Origin: Anaerolineales bacterium
GTDB lineage: Bacteria > Chloroflexota > Anaerolineae > Anaerolineales > UBA4823
DNA: 64,000 nt
Reading direction: 5' to 3'
NCBI GenBank assembly: GCA_003105035.1
Contig: PQAL01000011.1
Location: 41,447 to 105,446, forward strand
Shown here in pieces: positions 24,699-34,681 of this stretch. Numbering within the stretch: position 1 is the stretch's first letter; each line of letters starts with the position of its first letter. The notes beneath the pieces were generated by a model. The model ran no database searches, was not told where the DNA came from, and saw only the letters and a list, made by a program, of their open reading frames with translations. The translations under genes and the position numbers were made by a program.

Positions 24699-25979
24699 AT
24701 GAAAGTTATTGAATTACAATCAACAGCCCTTGACCGACTACGCCAGATGGCCAGAGATTTAAATATCCAGAATGCGAATCGCCTGAAAAAAGATGACCTC
24801 ATTTTAAAAATTCAACAGGCGGAGGCTGAACGTGATGGCCTCGAACTGCGAGGTGGCATTCTTGAAATTATGAGCGATGGGATGGGTTTCCTGCGCTCAG
24901 GTCATTACCAGCCGGGTGCATTTGACGTGTATGTCTCCCAATCACAGATCAGGCGGTATAGCCTACGCGATGGAGACCTGATTATTGGACATGTTAGGCC
25001 TCCCCGCGAATCAGAAAAACACTATGGGCTGCTTAAGGTCGAGACGGTCAATGGGATTGACCCTGAGGAGATCCGTAACCGCCCGGCGTTTGAAAGCTTA
25101 ACCCCCATTTTCCCTGATAAGCGATTCAATCTGGAGACTGACCGGCACACCCTGGCAACACGCCTGATCAATATGGTGACCCCGATCGGTCGTGGTCAGC
25201 GAGGTTTAATCGTATCTCCTCCCAAGGCCGGCAAGACTACCATCTTGAAACAGCTAGCCAATGCGATATCCACCAACCACCCGGATGTTTACCTGATGGT
25301 TGCCCTGATTGGTGAGCGCCCGGAGGAAGTGACCGATATGGACCGCTCGGTCGATGCTGAAGTGATTTCCTCAACCTTCGATGAGCCAGTCACTTCCCAT
25401 GTGCGCGTGGCAGAGATGGCCTTGGAACGGGCCAAACGTATCGTGGAAACCGGCCGGGATGTGGTCATCCTGATGGACTCGATTACCCGTCTGGCACGCG
25501 CTTATAATCTGGTCGTTACCCCATCTGGGCGAACACTTTCAGGCGGTATAGATCCGTCTGCTCTATACCCGCCCAAGCGTTTCTTCGGCGCAGCCCGTAA
25601 TATCGAAGAAGGTGGCTCGCTGACCATTATCGCTACCTGCCTGGTAGATACCGGTTCCCGTATGGATGACGTGGTTTATGAAGAGTTTAAGGGTACCGGC
25701 AACATGGAACTCCTGCTGTCTCGACGCCTGCAGGAACGGCGGGTCTTCCCTGCAATAGATATCGAGCGGTCATCCACCCGTCGTGAAGAGCTGCTACTCG
25801 GCCCGGACCTGACCCCCAGGGTGTGGTTGATGCGACGCATGTACGACCAGATGATCGCCTCACCACCATTCGGTGCAGGGATGGACCCTGCAACAGCAAC
25901 GGAGGCTATCCTACAGCGCCTCTCGAAGACCGACGACAATTTAGCATTTCTCGAAACCCTCAACGAAGACCAGGATTAA
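24699..25979 (+). CDS. rho: Transcription termination factor Rho
   Basis: Rho is a hexameric RNA helicase that ends transcription at unstructured C-rich RNA. The 426-residue protein has the N-terminal Rho-N helix domain, the cold-shock RNA-binding domain (GMGFLRSGHYQPGAFDVYVS), Walker A PPKAGKTTILKQ, Walker B VVILMDSITRLARAYN, the Q-loop and the R-loop/secondary RNA site (SGGIDPSALYPPKRFFGAARN). There is no large N-terminal insert as in Actinobacteria. It has its own promoter and a long leader. Confidence 0.97.
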   Translation: MKVIELQSTALDRLRQMARDLNIQNANRLKKDDLILKIQQAEAERDGLELRGGILEIMSDGMGFLRSGHYQPGAFDVYVSQSQIRRYSLRDGDLIIGHVRPPRESEKHYGLLKVETVNGIDPEEIRNRPAFESLTPIFPDKRFNLETDRHTLATRLINMVTPIGRGQRGLIVSPPKAGKTTILKQLANAISTNHPDVYLMVALIGERPEEVTDMDRSVDAEVISSTFDEPVTSHVRVAEMALERAKRIVETGRDVVILMDSITRLARAYNLVVTPSGRTLSGGIDPSALYPPKRFFGAARNIEEGGSLTIIATCLVDTGSRMDDVVYEEFKGTGNMELLLSRRLQERRVFPAIDIERSSTRREELLLGPDLTPRVWLMRRMYDQMIASPPFGAGMDPATATEAILQRLSKTDDNLAFLETLNEDQD

Positions 25980-25992
25980 TCATTTTTATTGG

Positions 25993-26038
25993 TATAATCT
26001 GCGCCTTGTTATAATGCAGTTATAATAATCGCGCCTTG
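25993..26038 (+). promoter_or_regulatory. Cluster of three TATAAT boxes with a repeated GCGCCTTG motif
   Basis: TATAAT occurs at 25993-25998, 26010-26015 and 26021-26026. GCGCCTTG occurs at 26001-26008 and 26031-26038. The first and last copies share the order TATAAT-AATC/CT-GCGCCTTG, suggesting a local duplication of about 30 bp. The LysM/M23 start codon follows at 26053. Confidence 0.5.
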
Positions 26039-26052
26039 AATTGGTATGGGTT

Positions 26053-27195
26053 ATGGATAAAAATAAGAATGACGAGATTGGCTCGGAGGAGCACGAACAA
26101 CAGCGTGGGGCTGGAAAATCTACTCGCGAGCCAAATGGCCTGGTTTTAGTCGGCTTCTGGATGTTAGCGTTCAGCCTTGTGCTATTGGCAGCATATGTTG
26201 GCTGGCGTGCAACGAACACGAAGGCAGCCGCATCGGAGCCTACTTCGACGATTACATTTCAAACTGAACAGCCTGAATTTACCCCAAACCCGGTGGAGGC
26301 CAATCTACCTGCCTATTTTAAAGAGATAACACGCGAAGCAATCGTTCGCCGGACCACTCTTCACACCAATCTCCCCACACGATCACGCACCGATATAATC
26401 GAATATTCAGTAACTACCGGAGATTCTGTGTTTGGGATCGCAAAAAGCTTCAATCTTAAACCGGAAACCATCCTGTGGGCAAACTATGACCAGCTCAATG
26501 ACTCACCGGATATGTTGGACCCTGGAATGCAGCTGAACGTACCGCCTGTGGATGGTGTTTATTATCAGTGGCAGGAAGGTGATACGCTTGATTCGGTAGC
26601 TGCTAAATTCGAAGCAGATGTAGAAGAAATCCTCTACTGGGAAGGCAATAATTTTGACCTGACCAACCCGGAGGTACAGCCTGATCAATGGATCATGATC
26701 CCGAACGGGCATCGTGAATTCCGCCAGTGGGTGGTACCAACGATTGCCAGGGCTAACTCCGGCGTATCTAAATCAGTGCTTGGACCAGGTGCCTGTGAAG
26801 GTAATTATGATGGGGCTTATGGCTCAGGAGCGTTTGCCTGGCCAAGTGGCAACCATGTCCTCTCAGGGAATGATTACTGGTCGGGTCACCTTGGAATTGA
26901 TATTGCCGGTGCCATGGGAGATGGTGTATTTGCTTCCGACGCGGGGGTGGTCGTCTTTGCTGGTTGGGCTAACGGTGGCTACGGGAACATGATCATGATC
27001 GACCATGGGAATGGTTACCAGTCACTTTATGCCCATCTTAATTCGGTGAGTGCCCGTTGTGGTCAGAGCGTGGGTACCGGTTCATATATTGGTGCATTGG
27101 GAAGCACCGGCAACTCCACTGGAGCTCACCTCCACTTCGAAGTGCGCTACCTGGGAGGCTTCATCAATCCCTGGTATGTATTGCCTGCACCGTAA
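26053..27195 (+). CDS. Membrane-anchored LysM / M23 peptidoglycan endopeptidase
   Basis: A 380-residue envelope protein: short cytoplasmic tail, one span (about 30-51), linker, two LysM domains (about 117-165 and 166-215: GDSVFGIAKSFNLKPETILWAN and GDTLDSVAAKFEADVEEILYWE) and a C-terminal M23 metallopeptidase (about 270-375). The zinc ligands HLGID, the DHGNGY strand and the catalytic HLHFE motif are intact. M23 enzymes cut cell-wall cross-bridges, so this is good evidence for peptidoglycan in the host. ATG 26053 is chosen because MDKNKND begins the charged tail; an upstream TTG at 26041 is less likely. Confidence 0.92.
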   Translation: MDKNKNDEIGSEEHEQQRGAGKSTREPNGLVLVGFWMLAFSLVLLAAYVGWRATNTKAAASEPTSTITFQTEQPEFTPNPVEANLPAYFKEITREAIVRRTTLHTNLPTRSRTDIIEYSVTTGDSVFGIAKSFNLKPETILWANYDQLNDSPDMLDPGMQLNVPPVDGVYYQWQEGDTLDSVAAKFEADVEEILYWEGNNFDLTNPEVQPDQWIMIPNGHREFRQWVVPTIARANSGVSKSVLGPGACEGNYDGAYGSGAFAWPSGNHVLSGNDYWSGHLGIDIAGAMGDGVFASDAGVVVFAGWANGGYGNMIMIDHGNGYQSLYAHLNSVSARCGQSVGTGSYIGALGSTGNSTGAHLHFEVRYLGGFINPWYVLPAP

Positions 27196-27253
27196 ATCGA
27201 ACAAATAAAAGAGTCAAAAATTAACCGATGGATTGAGATGAAAAGGGAGACCT

Positions 27254-27448
27254 ATGCCTGATCATGACATGGATTTCAAGACCGAAGTACTTGCCGAAAC
27301 GGATAACCTGCACTACCAGGTGTGGAAGGCTGATGAGCCAGATGGCGAAACAACCTATCACCTGGAGCTAAATAACGTGACCGTGCATTTCTTTACCGAA
27401 GAATGGGAAGAATTCTTAAAACTAGTCAGGATGATGGGGAAAAAATAA
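27254..27448 (+). CDS. Small acidic hypothetical protein (64 residues)
   Basis: A 64-residue protein with an AAGGGAG ribosome site 5-6 nt before its ATG. It is acidic, has alternating beta-type segments (YQVWKADEPDGETTYHLELNNVTVHFF) and an aromatic helix at the end (EEWEEFLKLVRMM). The pattern resembles small cytosolic proteins of unknown function that form a single beta sheet with a packing helix. It lies 58 bp after the endopeptidase gene and convergent with the transglycosylase-like gene. No function is proposed. Confidence 0.75.
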   Translation: MPDHDMDFKTEVLAETDNLHYQVWKADEPDGETTYHLELNNVTVHFFTEEWEEFLKLVRMMGKK

Positions 27449-27478
27449 AGCTCAGTAGAGATCGCAGTATCGAAAAGC

Positions 27479-29098
27479 TTAAGGGGAGGTAATTACCTGG
27501 GTTACATAGGGTATCACTGACTGGCAGGGCACCGTCAGGTGACTTGACACATGCTCCCAATCCATGGGGGAACGGGAGGCCCAGTTTGTATACATGGCAT
27601 AAGACAGACACCCCGGGCCTACGTGATAATCAGCAATGGTAAATTTCCAAAGTTCTTCATAACTGGAGACCTCACCACCCAGCATGCCGGTAGCATTATA
27701 AACAATCTGAGCTACCGCCTCACAATCAGCCAGCATGGTATTAGCCACCAGGTTGATGCTCGTATCGGTTTTGGTCAGGTCGATACCAAATTCGCAGGTC
27801 TCACAATTCGCATCCGCGCTAATGGCAAGTGCTCCACGCAGGATGGCCTGGTTTTCCACGCTCAATTTTAAATAGCCAGCAGAGCACACATCCTGGGTGA
27901 GCACGAGTGGACAGAACTGGTTATAAAATGAAGGATTCCACAGCAGGAGCGTATCTGCACCATTATCGGTGATTTGTCCTAATCCAAACTCCTGTGGTTC
28001 CCTGAACTCGCCTGGCCAGAATTGGCTCTCCTGGGCAAATAGGTTTTTAAGTAACTGGGCAGGTACCTTTACTTCGTTAGCGACCTGCATGATCTGCTCA
28101 TCGAACTGGTTTTGCCAGAGGATGACTTCTGGTAAAGCCACATCCAATCCACAGTTATCTGCATAGCCGTTTTCTAATAACCCACCGGTTGGGCAGGAGG
28201 ATGCGTCTACAGCACCCTCGGCAATTAAACGACCGGCCAGGTAAGAATAGGGCTCTTCGGTTTCAAGAAAAGCCACATCTTCTGGCGTGGACAGCCACTG
28301 AGGCACACCACCTACAGGTGGGAAAGCCTGCCATACTTGCGAGCAGGTTGCCAGGTCATTGCCTTGCCATTGGTTGGAGATGACGTCGATATACCAGCCA
28401 CCACTGGTGGGTGTGGCACTCACCCCACTGTCAATCACGCGCACCATGGCACTAAAGACCTGCGTTGAATCTCCAAAGCTTGAATCGGCCCAAAACTCGA
28501 CGACTGAGCCAGCCAAGACGGTTGGCTGCATGAGGACATCGCAGACACTGCCCTGGCAGGTAGCTTCCTCGCCAGCTAGCATCACATGAATGGCAGTGAT
28601 CTGTTCATTTGGCAATGGTTCCATACCTTCGAAATGAAGGCTTGGGATGTTGGGACATAGATTCTCAGGGGGGACCGGGGAACAGCCACTTAAGCTCACG
28701 TATACTTCCGCAGGAGGCAGGTCGACTTCAATTGATTTTTCAGCTGGAGCGTTCCCCACGTAAAAAAGGTATAACCCGGTACAACCTGCGGGAGGTTGCT
28801 GACCGTCACTGGAAACCACACATGGCTGGGTTTTCAGCCATTGGTTGTATATGATCGCCCCACAATCAGTCAAGACGTCCTGCCCGGTCGGCCAACCTTC
28901 ATGGTCAATGTACACCTGGCAGACAAGTTTGCTATCTGTCCATTGGAGTAGCCACCATTCATAGCGTGTGTAGGTCATAACAATGGTGGCCTTACGACCC
29001 GTTTCTGTTGCTGGATTATCGGCGGCTTGAACTGTACCTGTCTGAGCCACACCAGCTAAAAGAAACAGGAATACGATATACACCCGGAAAAGTCGCAT
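27479..29098 (-). CDS. Secreted protein with C-terminal lytic-transglycosylase-like (SLT) domain
   Basis: A 539-residue exported protein: signal peptide (about 1-25 after MRLFRVYIVFLF), a Cys-rich beta region of unknown fold (about 30-300) and an SLT/lysozyme-like C-terminal domain. Catalytic-type motifs are AQESQFWPGEF (Glu of the ES motif) and EFGLGQITDNGADTL; the later DYHVGPGCLSYA matches the N-x-G region. It would cleave glycan strands of peptidoglycan. ATG 29098 (GGTGGA 6 nt upstream) is chosen over ATG 29128 because a TTGACA-17-TAATGT promoter puts the RNA start near 29113. Many cysteines suggest disulfides outside the cell. Confidence 0.82.
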   Translation of the reverse strand: MRLFRVYIVFLFLLAGVAQTGTVQAADNPATETGRKATIVMTYTRYEWWLLQWTDSKLVCQVYIDHEGWPTGQDVLTDCGAIIYNQWLKTQPCVVSSDGQQPPAGCTGLYLFYVGNAPAEKSIEVDLPPAEVYVSLSGCSPVPPENLCPNIPSLHFEGMEPLPNEQITAIHVMLAGEEATCQGSVCDVLMQPTVLAGSVVEFWADSSFGDSTQVFSAMVRVIDSGVSATPTSGGWYIDVISNQWQGNDLATCSQVWQAFPPVGGVPQWLSTPEDVAFLETEEPYSYLAGRLIAEGAVDASSCPTGGLLENGYADNCGLDVALPEVILWQNQFDEQIMQVANEVKVPAQLLKNLFAQESQFWPGEFREPQEFGLGQITDNGADTLLLWNPSFYNQFCPLVLTQDVCSAGYLKLSVENQAILRGALAISADANCETCEFGIDLTKTDTSINLVANTMLADCEAVAQIVYNATGMLGGEVSSYEELWKFTIADYHVGPGCLSYAMYTNWASRSPMDWEHVSSHLTVPCQSVIPYVTQVITSP

Positions 29099-29118
29099 CA
29101 GCTTTTCCACCCAAATAT

Positions 29119-29147
29119 ACATTATCATGGTTGGAGAGCCTTGTCAA
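29119..29147 (-). promoter_or_regulatory. Promoter of the SLT-domain gene (TTGACA-17-TAATGT)
   Basis: On the minus strand TTGACA runs 29147-29142, then 17 nt, then TAATGT at 29124-29119 preceded by TGA (extended -10 type). It decides the start: the first in-frame ATG (29128) would lie upstream of the RNA start. Confidence 0.6.
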
Positions 29148-29331
29148 TATTCCTTGCGACAACGATAAGTGCATGATAAACTGAGGAACAGATGGTCAAA
29201 TCTGACCTTGAATAGCTTTGTTTTGGAAGCCAGATTGACTTCTGGAGCGGATTATCAATCAGCGTACCTGTCCGAATGACCTTTTTGGTTGAAATCAGGT
29301 GCGAAACATGCAGCACTAGAGAATAATTGCC

Positions 29332-32130
29332 ATGCCTCCTATCATTTATTTACTTGATGGACACGCCCTGGCTTACCGGGCCTATTATGCCCTGACCAGG
29401 GGCTCATCCACAGCCTTCACCACCCACGCAGGCGAACCTACGGCGGGTGTCTTTGGATTCACATCCATCCTCCTGCGTCTGTTGGAGCAAGATCACCCCG
29501 ACTATTTAGCAGTGACTTTCGATACTGGAAAGACTTTCCGGGATAACCTCTTCCCTGAATATAAGGCTACACGAGCGAAAATGCCTGACGACCTGCGCCC
29601 TCAGATGGAACGGATTCGCCAGATTGTCGATGCTTTTAATATCCCCCGTTTGGAAAGGGAAGGTTACGAAGCAGATGATATCCTGGGAAGCCTCTCAAGG
29701 CGATTATCTACGGAAGGTTACGGTGTAAAGATCATCACCGGTGACCGCGACCTGCTCCAGCTGGTGGACGACCGCATCCTGGTGAACCTGCCTGGCAAAA
29801 CTCTATCAGAAGCGAAGGATTATTTCGCCAAAGATGTCTTTGATATGCTCGGTGTGCAGCCGGAACAGGTAGTGGATTATAAAGCCCTGGTAGGGGATAA
29901 ATCGGATAATATCCCTGGCGTGGCTGGCATCGGTGAAAAAACTGCAGCTTCGTTATTGGCCAGTTATTCAACCCTGGATGGGATTTATCAGCATCTTGAA
30001 GAAATCTCGGAAAGCACGCGCAAGAAACTCACAGCCAATAAAGACAATGCTTACCTGAGCCAGAAACTTGCCACGATCGTAACAGATCTAGAGGTCAGGC
30101 TCGACCTGGATATGGCACGAACAGAGAAATTTGACCCGGCCCGGGTTGAGGCCTTGTTTCGAGACCTGGAATTTCGCTCGCTGATGGGCCGCCTGACGGC
30201 ACTATACCCCGCGTTTGGTAAGACCAGTGGGCAGAAGCAGGAACAGCTATCGTTATTTACAACCGCTGCACCCGAGACCAAGCCGGCGATCACTCAGGAT
30301 GGCCAGATCACGGTGCACGTGGTCAACGATCAACGCACCCTCCAGGAGCTGGTCAAAAGATTGGAAAGTGCCAGTGTCATCTCATTCGACACTGAAACGA
30401 CCTCGACCAACCAGATGCAGGCTGACCTGGTGGGGATCTCCCTGGCTGTGGATGGCGACGAAGGCTGGTATATCCCAGTGGGTCACCGCCCAGAATTGGG
30501 CACCCAGCTTCCCCTGCAGGTGGTGATGCGTGCCTTGCGTGGACCGATGACCGACCCACACATCCCCAAGGTCGGGCACAACTTAAATTACGATTTCGTC
30601 ATGTTCGCCAGGAACGGTATCCGGTCTGGGCCACTTACCTTCGACAGTATGATCGCCGAGTGGATCACGAACCCCACTTCGCACAATCTGGGGCTGAAAA
30701 ACCTGGCCTGGGTTCGGCTGGATTTTCGCATGACCGAAATTACCGAATTGATCGGCACGGGCCGGAAGCAGATCACCATGGACCAGGTTCCTATAGAAAA
30801 GGCCGCTCCGTATGCAGCCATGGATGCCATCGCAGTGCTACGCCTGATGCCAGGATTACAGGCTGAGCTAAAAGCCAATGCAGCGATGAAATTGTTTGAA
30901 GAGATCGAGCTGCCTCTCGTTCCAGTAATCGCTGATATGGAGATGGCAGGGATTGCCCTGGATATCAATTTTCTGAGAAAGATGTCTGGGGAGCTACAGA
31001 CTCGTATGAGCGAGCTGGAAAATAAGGTGTATGAATACGTGGGAGAGCGTTTCAATATCAACTCCACCCAACAGTTGTCGAATGCGCTGTTTACTCGCCT
31101 CAAGCTGATACCACCTGATCGAACCCGGCGCACAGAAGCTGGCAATTTCTCCACTTCAGCCGAAGTGTTGGAATCGTTACAGGGTAAGCATCCGGTGGTC
31201 GACCTGTTGCTTGAATACCGTGAGATATCCAAACTGAAATCCACCTACCTGGATGCATTGCCTGAAGAAGTAAATCCGGCAACTGGCCGTGTTCACACTT
31301 CCTACAACCAGACCGGTAGCGTTACCGGTCGCATTGCATCATCTGATCCGAATTTGCAAAACATCCCCATCCGCACTGAGCTCGGCCGGCAGGTGCGCCA
31401 GGCTTTTATCGCCGCTCAAGGGAATACGCTACTTTCGGTGGATTATTCGCAGGTTGAGCTACGGATTGCCGCCCATATGTCGAACGATGAAGCCATGCTA
31501 GCTGCCTTCAGAGCTGACCAGGATATCCACACCGCCACCGCCGCGGCAATTTTAGGAAAAACCCTGAATCAGGTAACAAAAACCGAGCGCCGCAATGCGA
31601 AGGCCATAAATTTTGGACTGTTATATGGTATGAGCCCGTTTGGTCTGACCCGAGCGAGTGACCTAACCCTGGCAGAGGCTGAGGATTTTGTTGAAGCTTA
31701 CTTCAAGCAGTTCCCGGGGATAAAGAGCTACCTGGACAACATGCGCCGTCAGGCTGCAAAACTAGGTTATGTAGAGACCCTGCTTGGTCGACGGCGTTAC
31801 TTCCCTGGTTTAAAATCAGGAGGTAATCTGGCCACCCGTGCGCGGGAAGAGCGTGAAGCAATCAACGCCCCGATCCAGGGAACAGCCGCGGATATTATGA
31901 AAATTGCCATGATCAAAGTGGCAACTGCGCTTAAAGAGAGTGATACGCAAGCCCATATGCTGCTACAGGTCCATGATGAGCTTGTGCTGGAGTGCCCACA
32001 AAAAGAATTAAAAAATGCTGCCAGGATTGTACGCAGGATGATGGAAAATGCCTATAATTTAGTCATTCCCCTGAAAACCGAAGCACGTTATGGTCATGAT
32101 TGGGGTAACTTAACAGTGCTAGAAGAATAG
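29332..32130 (+). CDS. polA: DNA polymerase I
   Basis: PolA fills gaps and removes RNA primers. The 932-residue protein has all three domains: 5'-3' flap nuclease (1-about 290, with LLDGHALAYRAYYA, EADDILG, TGDRDLLQL and GDKSDNIPGVAGIGEKTA), a 3'-5' exonuclease (about 330-510) whose metal ligands look intact (FDTET, GHNLNYD, YAAMD), and the polymerase (about 540-932) with motif A DYSQVELRIAAHMS, O-helix RRNAKAINFGLLYGM and motif C VHDELVLE. Proofreading is thus likely kept, unlike in Taq. The TPR gene follows after 9 bp. Confidence 0.97.
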   Translation: MPPIIYLLDGHALAYRAYYALTRGSSTAFTTHAGEPTAGVFGFTSILLRLLEQDHPDYLAVTFDTGKTFRDNLFPEYKATRAKMPDDLRPQMERIRQIVDAFNIPRLEREGYEADDILGSLSRRLSTEGYGVKIITGDRDLLQLVDDRILVNLPGKTLSEAKDYFAKDVFDMLGVQPEQVVDYKALVGDKSDNIPGVAGIGEKTAASLLASYSTLDGIYQHLEEISESTRKKLTANKDNAYLSQKLATIVTDLEVRLDLDMARTEKFDPARVEALFRDLEFRSLMGRLTALYPAFGKTSGQKQEQLSLFTTAAPETKPAITQDGQITVHVVNDQRTLQELVKRLESASVISFDTETTSTNQMQADLVGISLAVDGDEGWYIPVGHRPELGTQLPLQVVMRALRGPMTDPHIPKVGHNLNYDFVMFARNGIRSGPLTFDSMIAEWITNPTSHNLGLKNLAWVRLDFRMTEITELIGTGRKQITMDQVPIEKAAPYAAMDAIAVLRLMPGLQAELKANAAMKLFEEIELPLVPVIADMEMAGIALDINFLRKMSGELQTRMSELENKVYEYVGERFNINSTQQLSNALFTRLKLIPPDRTRRTEAGNFSTSAEVLESLQGKHPVVDLLLEYREISKLKSTYLDALPEEVNPATGRVHTSYNQTGSVTGRIASSDPNLQNIPIRTELGRQVRQAFIAAQGNTLLSVDYSQVELRIAAHMSNDEAMLAAFRADQDIHTATAAAILGKTLNQVTKTERRNAKAINFGLLYGMSPFGLTRASDLTLAEAEDFVEAYFKQFPGIKSYLDNMRRQAAKLGYVETLLGRRRYFPGLKSGGNLATRAREEREAINAPIQGTAADIMKIAMIKVATALKESDTQAHMLLQVHDELVLECPQKELKNAARIVRRMMENAYNLVIPLKTEARYGHDWGNLTVLEE

Positions 32131-32139
32131 GATTTTGAT

Positions 32140-34473
32140 ATGAGTGGTGATCAACAAGTCTATCAGGATGCAATGAATAAGGGCCATTCCGCGGCCTGGG
32201 ATCAGGAGTGGGAAAAGGCTTCATCCTACTATCGTATCGCCGTGGACGAGTTGCCTGAAAATTTCAATGCCCTTTCCAGTCTGGCTCTGGCATTATTTGA
32301 GAATCAAAAATTCGCTGAATCGAAGGAATTTTACTTGCGGGCAGCCAGAGTATCACCGAACGATCCACTCCCGGTGCAAAAAGTAGCTGAGATTGAGGAA
32401 CGCCTGGGGGACCTGGACAAAGCCATCCGAGCCTATCTGGAAGTTGCTGAGCTTTATGCACGGAACAAGGATATTGAGAAAGCTGTTCAAAGCTGGTTAC
32501 GGGTAGTGGCTTTAAATCCCGAAATCATGGCAGCACATACGCGCCTGGCAATGGTCTATGAGCGTACGGGGCGCAATTCCGACGCCATGGTGGAGTATAT
32601 CGCTATCGCCAGCATCCTGCAGAGCCAGGGAAACATCCCCAGGGCTGTTCAGACCATGCAGCATGCTTTGGAAGTCGTCCCTGGCAGCAAGGAAGCCAGC
32701 CTAACGCTTGCTTTATTACAAAGTGGGAAACCCCTTCCCCGTCCCAACCGGCCGCGCGGCGGGACAGGTCCTTTGAGAATGTCACAAGTCGTGCAAGCTG
32801 GTGCTTCAAGAAGTGAGGATAAAAATCGCACACGGCTTGATCCAATCCAGGAAGCCAAGCAAAAGGCCATGACCATCCTGGCCCAATTATTATTCGAGCA
32901 AGAGGAGGCTCAGGAAACACAAGCCAGGAAGGGACTGGCTACGATCGTCAAAGGTAAAGGGGCTGACGATTTAATGGAGTATGACCAGTCTAAGGTCATC
33001 TTGCACCTTAGCCAGGCAATTGACTTACAATCGCATGCCCAGGATAAGGAGGCAGCCCTGGAGCTTGAGAAAGCTATGGAAGCGGGTCTCCAGAGCTCAG
33101 CTGCTTATTACGTACTAGGCTTCACCCAATCTAAAAGTGATCAGCTCGAAAGCGCAGTAAATAATATCCGAAAAGCGGTTCAAAACGAGCTTTTCGATCT
33201 GGGGGCCAGGCTGTTATTAGCCCTTACGCTTTACAAGATGGATAAGATCAAAGAAGCTTCAATAGAATATCTGGAAGCGTTACGCATTGCCGATACGGAA
33301 AGTGTCCCAGCTGACCAGTCGGAAGAGTTATCGCAGCTCTATGAACCGTTAATCGAATCGTTTTCCAGCCAGGCAGATGTCAAACTGCAGAAACGGATAT
33401 GCGAGAATATCAGCAAGATGCTGATCCGCCCTGACTGGAAGGCACAAACGCAAGCCGCACGCCAGCAGCTGCCCGCCCAGCCTTCGGGCTCTGCACCGAT
33501 CCCACTGGCAGAAATGCTCACGGAGGCGACTAGCGGACAACTCGTAGAGTCGTTGGCTAAAATCAACCAGCTTGCCCAGGCAAATAAACTCTTATCGGCC
33601 ATGGAGGAAGCATACTATGCCTTGAGGTTTGCCCCTAACTACCTTCCACTGCATATATGTATTGGTGACCTTCTTCTCCAGGAAAATCGAGTGCCAGAAG
33701 CAGTTTTGAAATATTCAATTGTGGCGAAAGATTATAATGCCAGAGGGGATACCACCCGGGCTATCAACCTGCTTCAACGCGTATGCGAGATCAATCCGGT
33801 AGATATGGATGCACGCACGACCCTGATCGATCTGCTAGCCACGAATGGTAGATCTCAGGAAACCGTCCAGGAATACATAAAACTTGCGGAAGCCTACTAC
33901 AGCCTGGCTGACCTTACCACTGCCCGCAAGACATATGCCAGTGGTTTCCGTTTTGCACAACAATCCAGGGTGGATCGCGATATTAAGGTGAAACTGCTTC
34001 ACCGCATGGCAGACATTGATATGCAAAGTTTCGATTGGCGCAATGCCATTCATGTATTTGAGCAGATACGTACACTGGAACCCGATGATGCAAAAGCGCG
34101 CGACATGTTATTTGAGCTAAACATTCGCCTGGGCCAAAATGATCAAGCCATATCTGAATTAGATAATTACTTGAACCATCTTATCAGTGTTCACCGGACT
34201 ACCGAAGCCTTGGATTATCTCAACGCCAAGATCACGGAAAACCCCACTCAGCCTACCCTATATCGACGCCTCGCCGAACTTTATCGCTTACTGGGCCGCA
34301 AAGAAGATGCGATCAGTCAGATGGAAATCTCGAAAGATATGTACTTGCAGGCAGGTAACCGCAAGGCTGCCATTGAAACGTTGATGACTGTCCTGGCTCT
34401 CGAACCTGCCAATGCCAGTTATTACCAACACATGCTGGTTGAGCTGGAAGAAAAAGAAAAACAAGAGAAGTAA
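32140..34473 (+). CDS. Large TPR-repeat protein (777 residues)
   Basis: A soluble protein made almost entirely of tetratricopeptide repeats, which act as protein-binding scaffolds. Repeats are clear at about 10-190 (AWDQEWEKASSYYRIAVDEL, NFNALSSLALALFENQKFAE), 290-400 and 480-770 (IRLGQNDQAISELDNYLNHL). Between them are basic linkers (about 195-245, rich in Pro, Arg and Gly). There is no signal peptide or membrane span. It sits 9 bp after polA with AGGATTTTGATATG at the start, so it is co-transcribed with polA. No enzymatic domain is seen; the partner is unknown. Confidence 0.88.
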   Translation: MSGDQQVYQDAMNKGHSAAWDQEWEKASSYYRIAVDELPENFNALSSLALALFENQKFAESKEFYLRAARVSPNDPLPVQKVAEIEERLGDLDKAIRAYLEVAELYARNKDIEKAVQSWLRVVALNPEIMAAHTRLAMVYERTGRNSDAMVEYIAIASILQSQGNIPRAVQTMQHALEVVPGSKEASLTLALLQSGKPLPRPNRPRGGTGPLRMSQVVQAGASRSEDKNRTRLDPIQEAKQKAMTILAQLLFEQEEAQETQARKGLATIVKGKGADDLMEYDQSKVILHLSQAIDLQSHAQDKEAALELEKAMEAGLQSSAAYYVLGFTQSKSDQLESAVNNIRKAVQNELFDLGARLLLALTLYKMDKIKEASIEYLEALRIADTESVPADQSEELSQLYEPLIESFSSQADVKLQKRICENISKMLIRPDWKAQTQAARQQLPAQPSGSAPIPLAEMLTEATSGQLVESLAKINQLAQANKLLSAMEEAYYALRFAPNYLPLHICIGDLLLQENRVPEAVLKYSIVAKDYNARGDTTRAINLLQRVCEINPVDMDARTTLIDLLATNGRSQETVQEYIKLAEAYYSLADLTTARKTYASGFRFAQQSRVDRDIKVKLLHRMADIDMQSFDWRNAIHVFEQIRTLEPDDAKARDMLFELNIRLGQNDQAISELDNYLNHLISVHRTTEALDYLNAKITENPTQPTLYRRLAELYRLLGRKEDAISQMEISKDMYLQAGNRKAAIETLMTVLALEPANASYYQHMLVELEEKEKQEK

Positions 34474-34681
34474 ACCAGCTAGAAAAACAGCACATATTCG
34501 GCCCCTCATGGAATTCAGGCAGGCGCTTCATTTGAAATTAAGCTTAATGCCTAAATACTTATTAGGCGCTACAGCGCTTACAAACAGCATACATGCTGGC
34601 CTGCTGATCGAACCAAGGTGCAACTGACTTCAATAGACGGTACTTCTGTCTGCCAGGCATGATCTGCTGTGATTAATCCCC

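Noticed and set aside
30588..31244. A 218-codon open frame antisense to polA
   Set aside because: It is opposite a certain gene, has no family resemblance, and similar antisense frames appear wherever codon bias limits stops.
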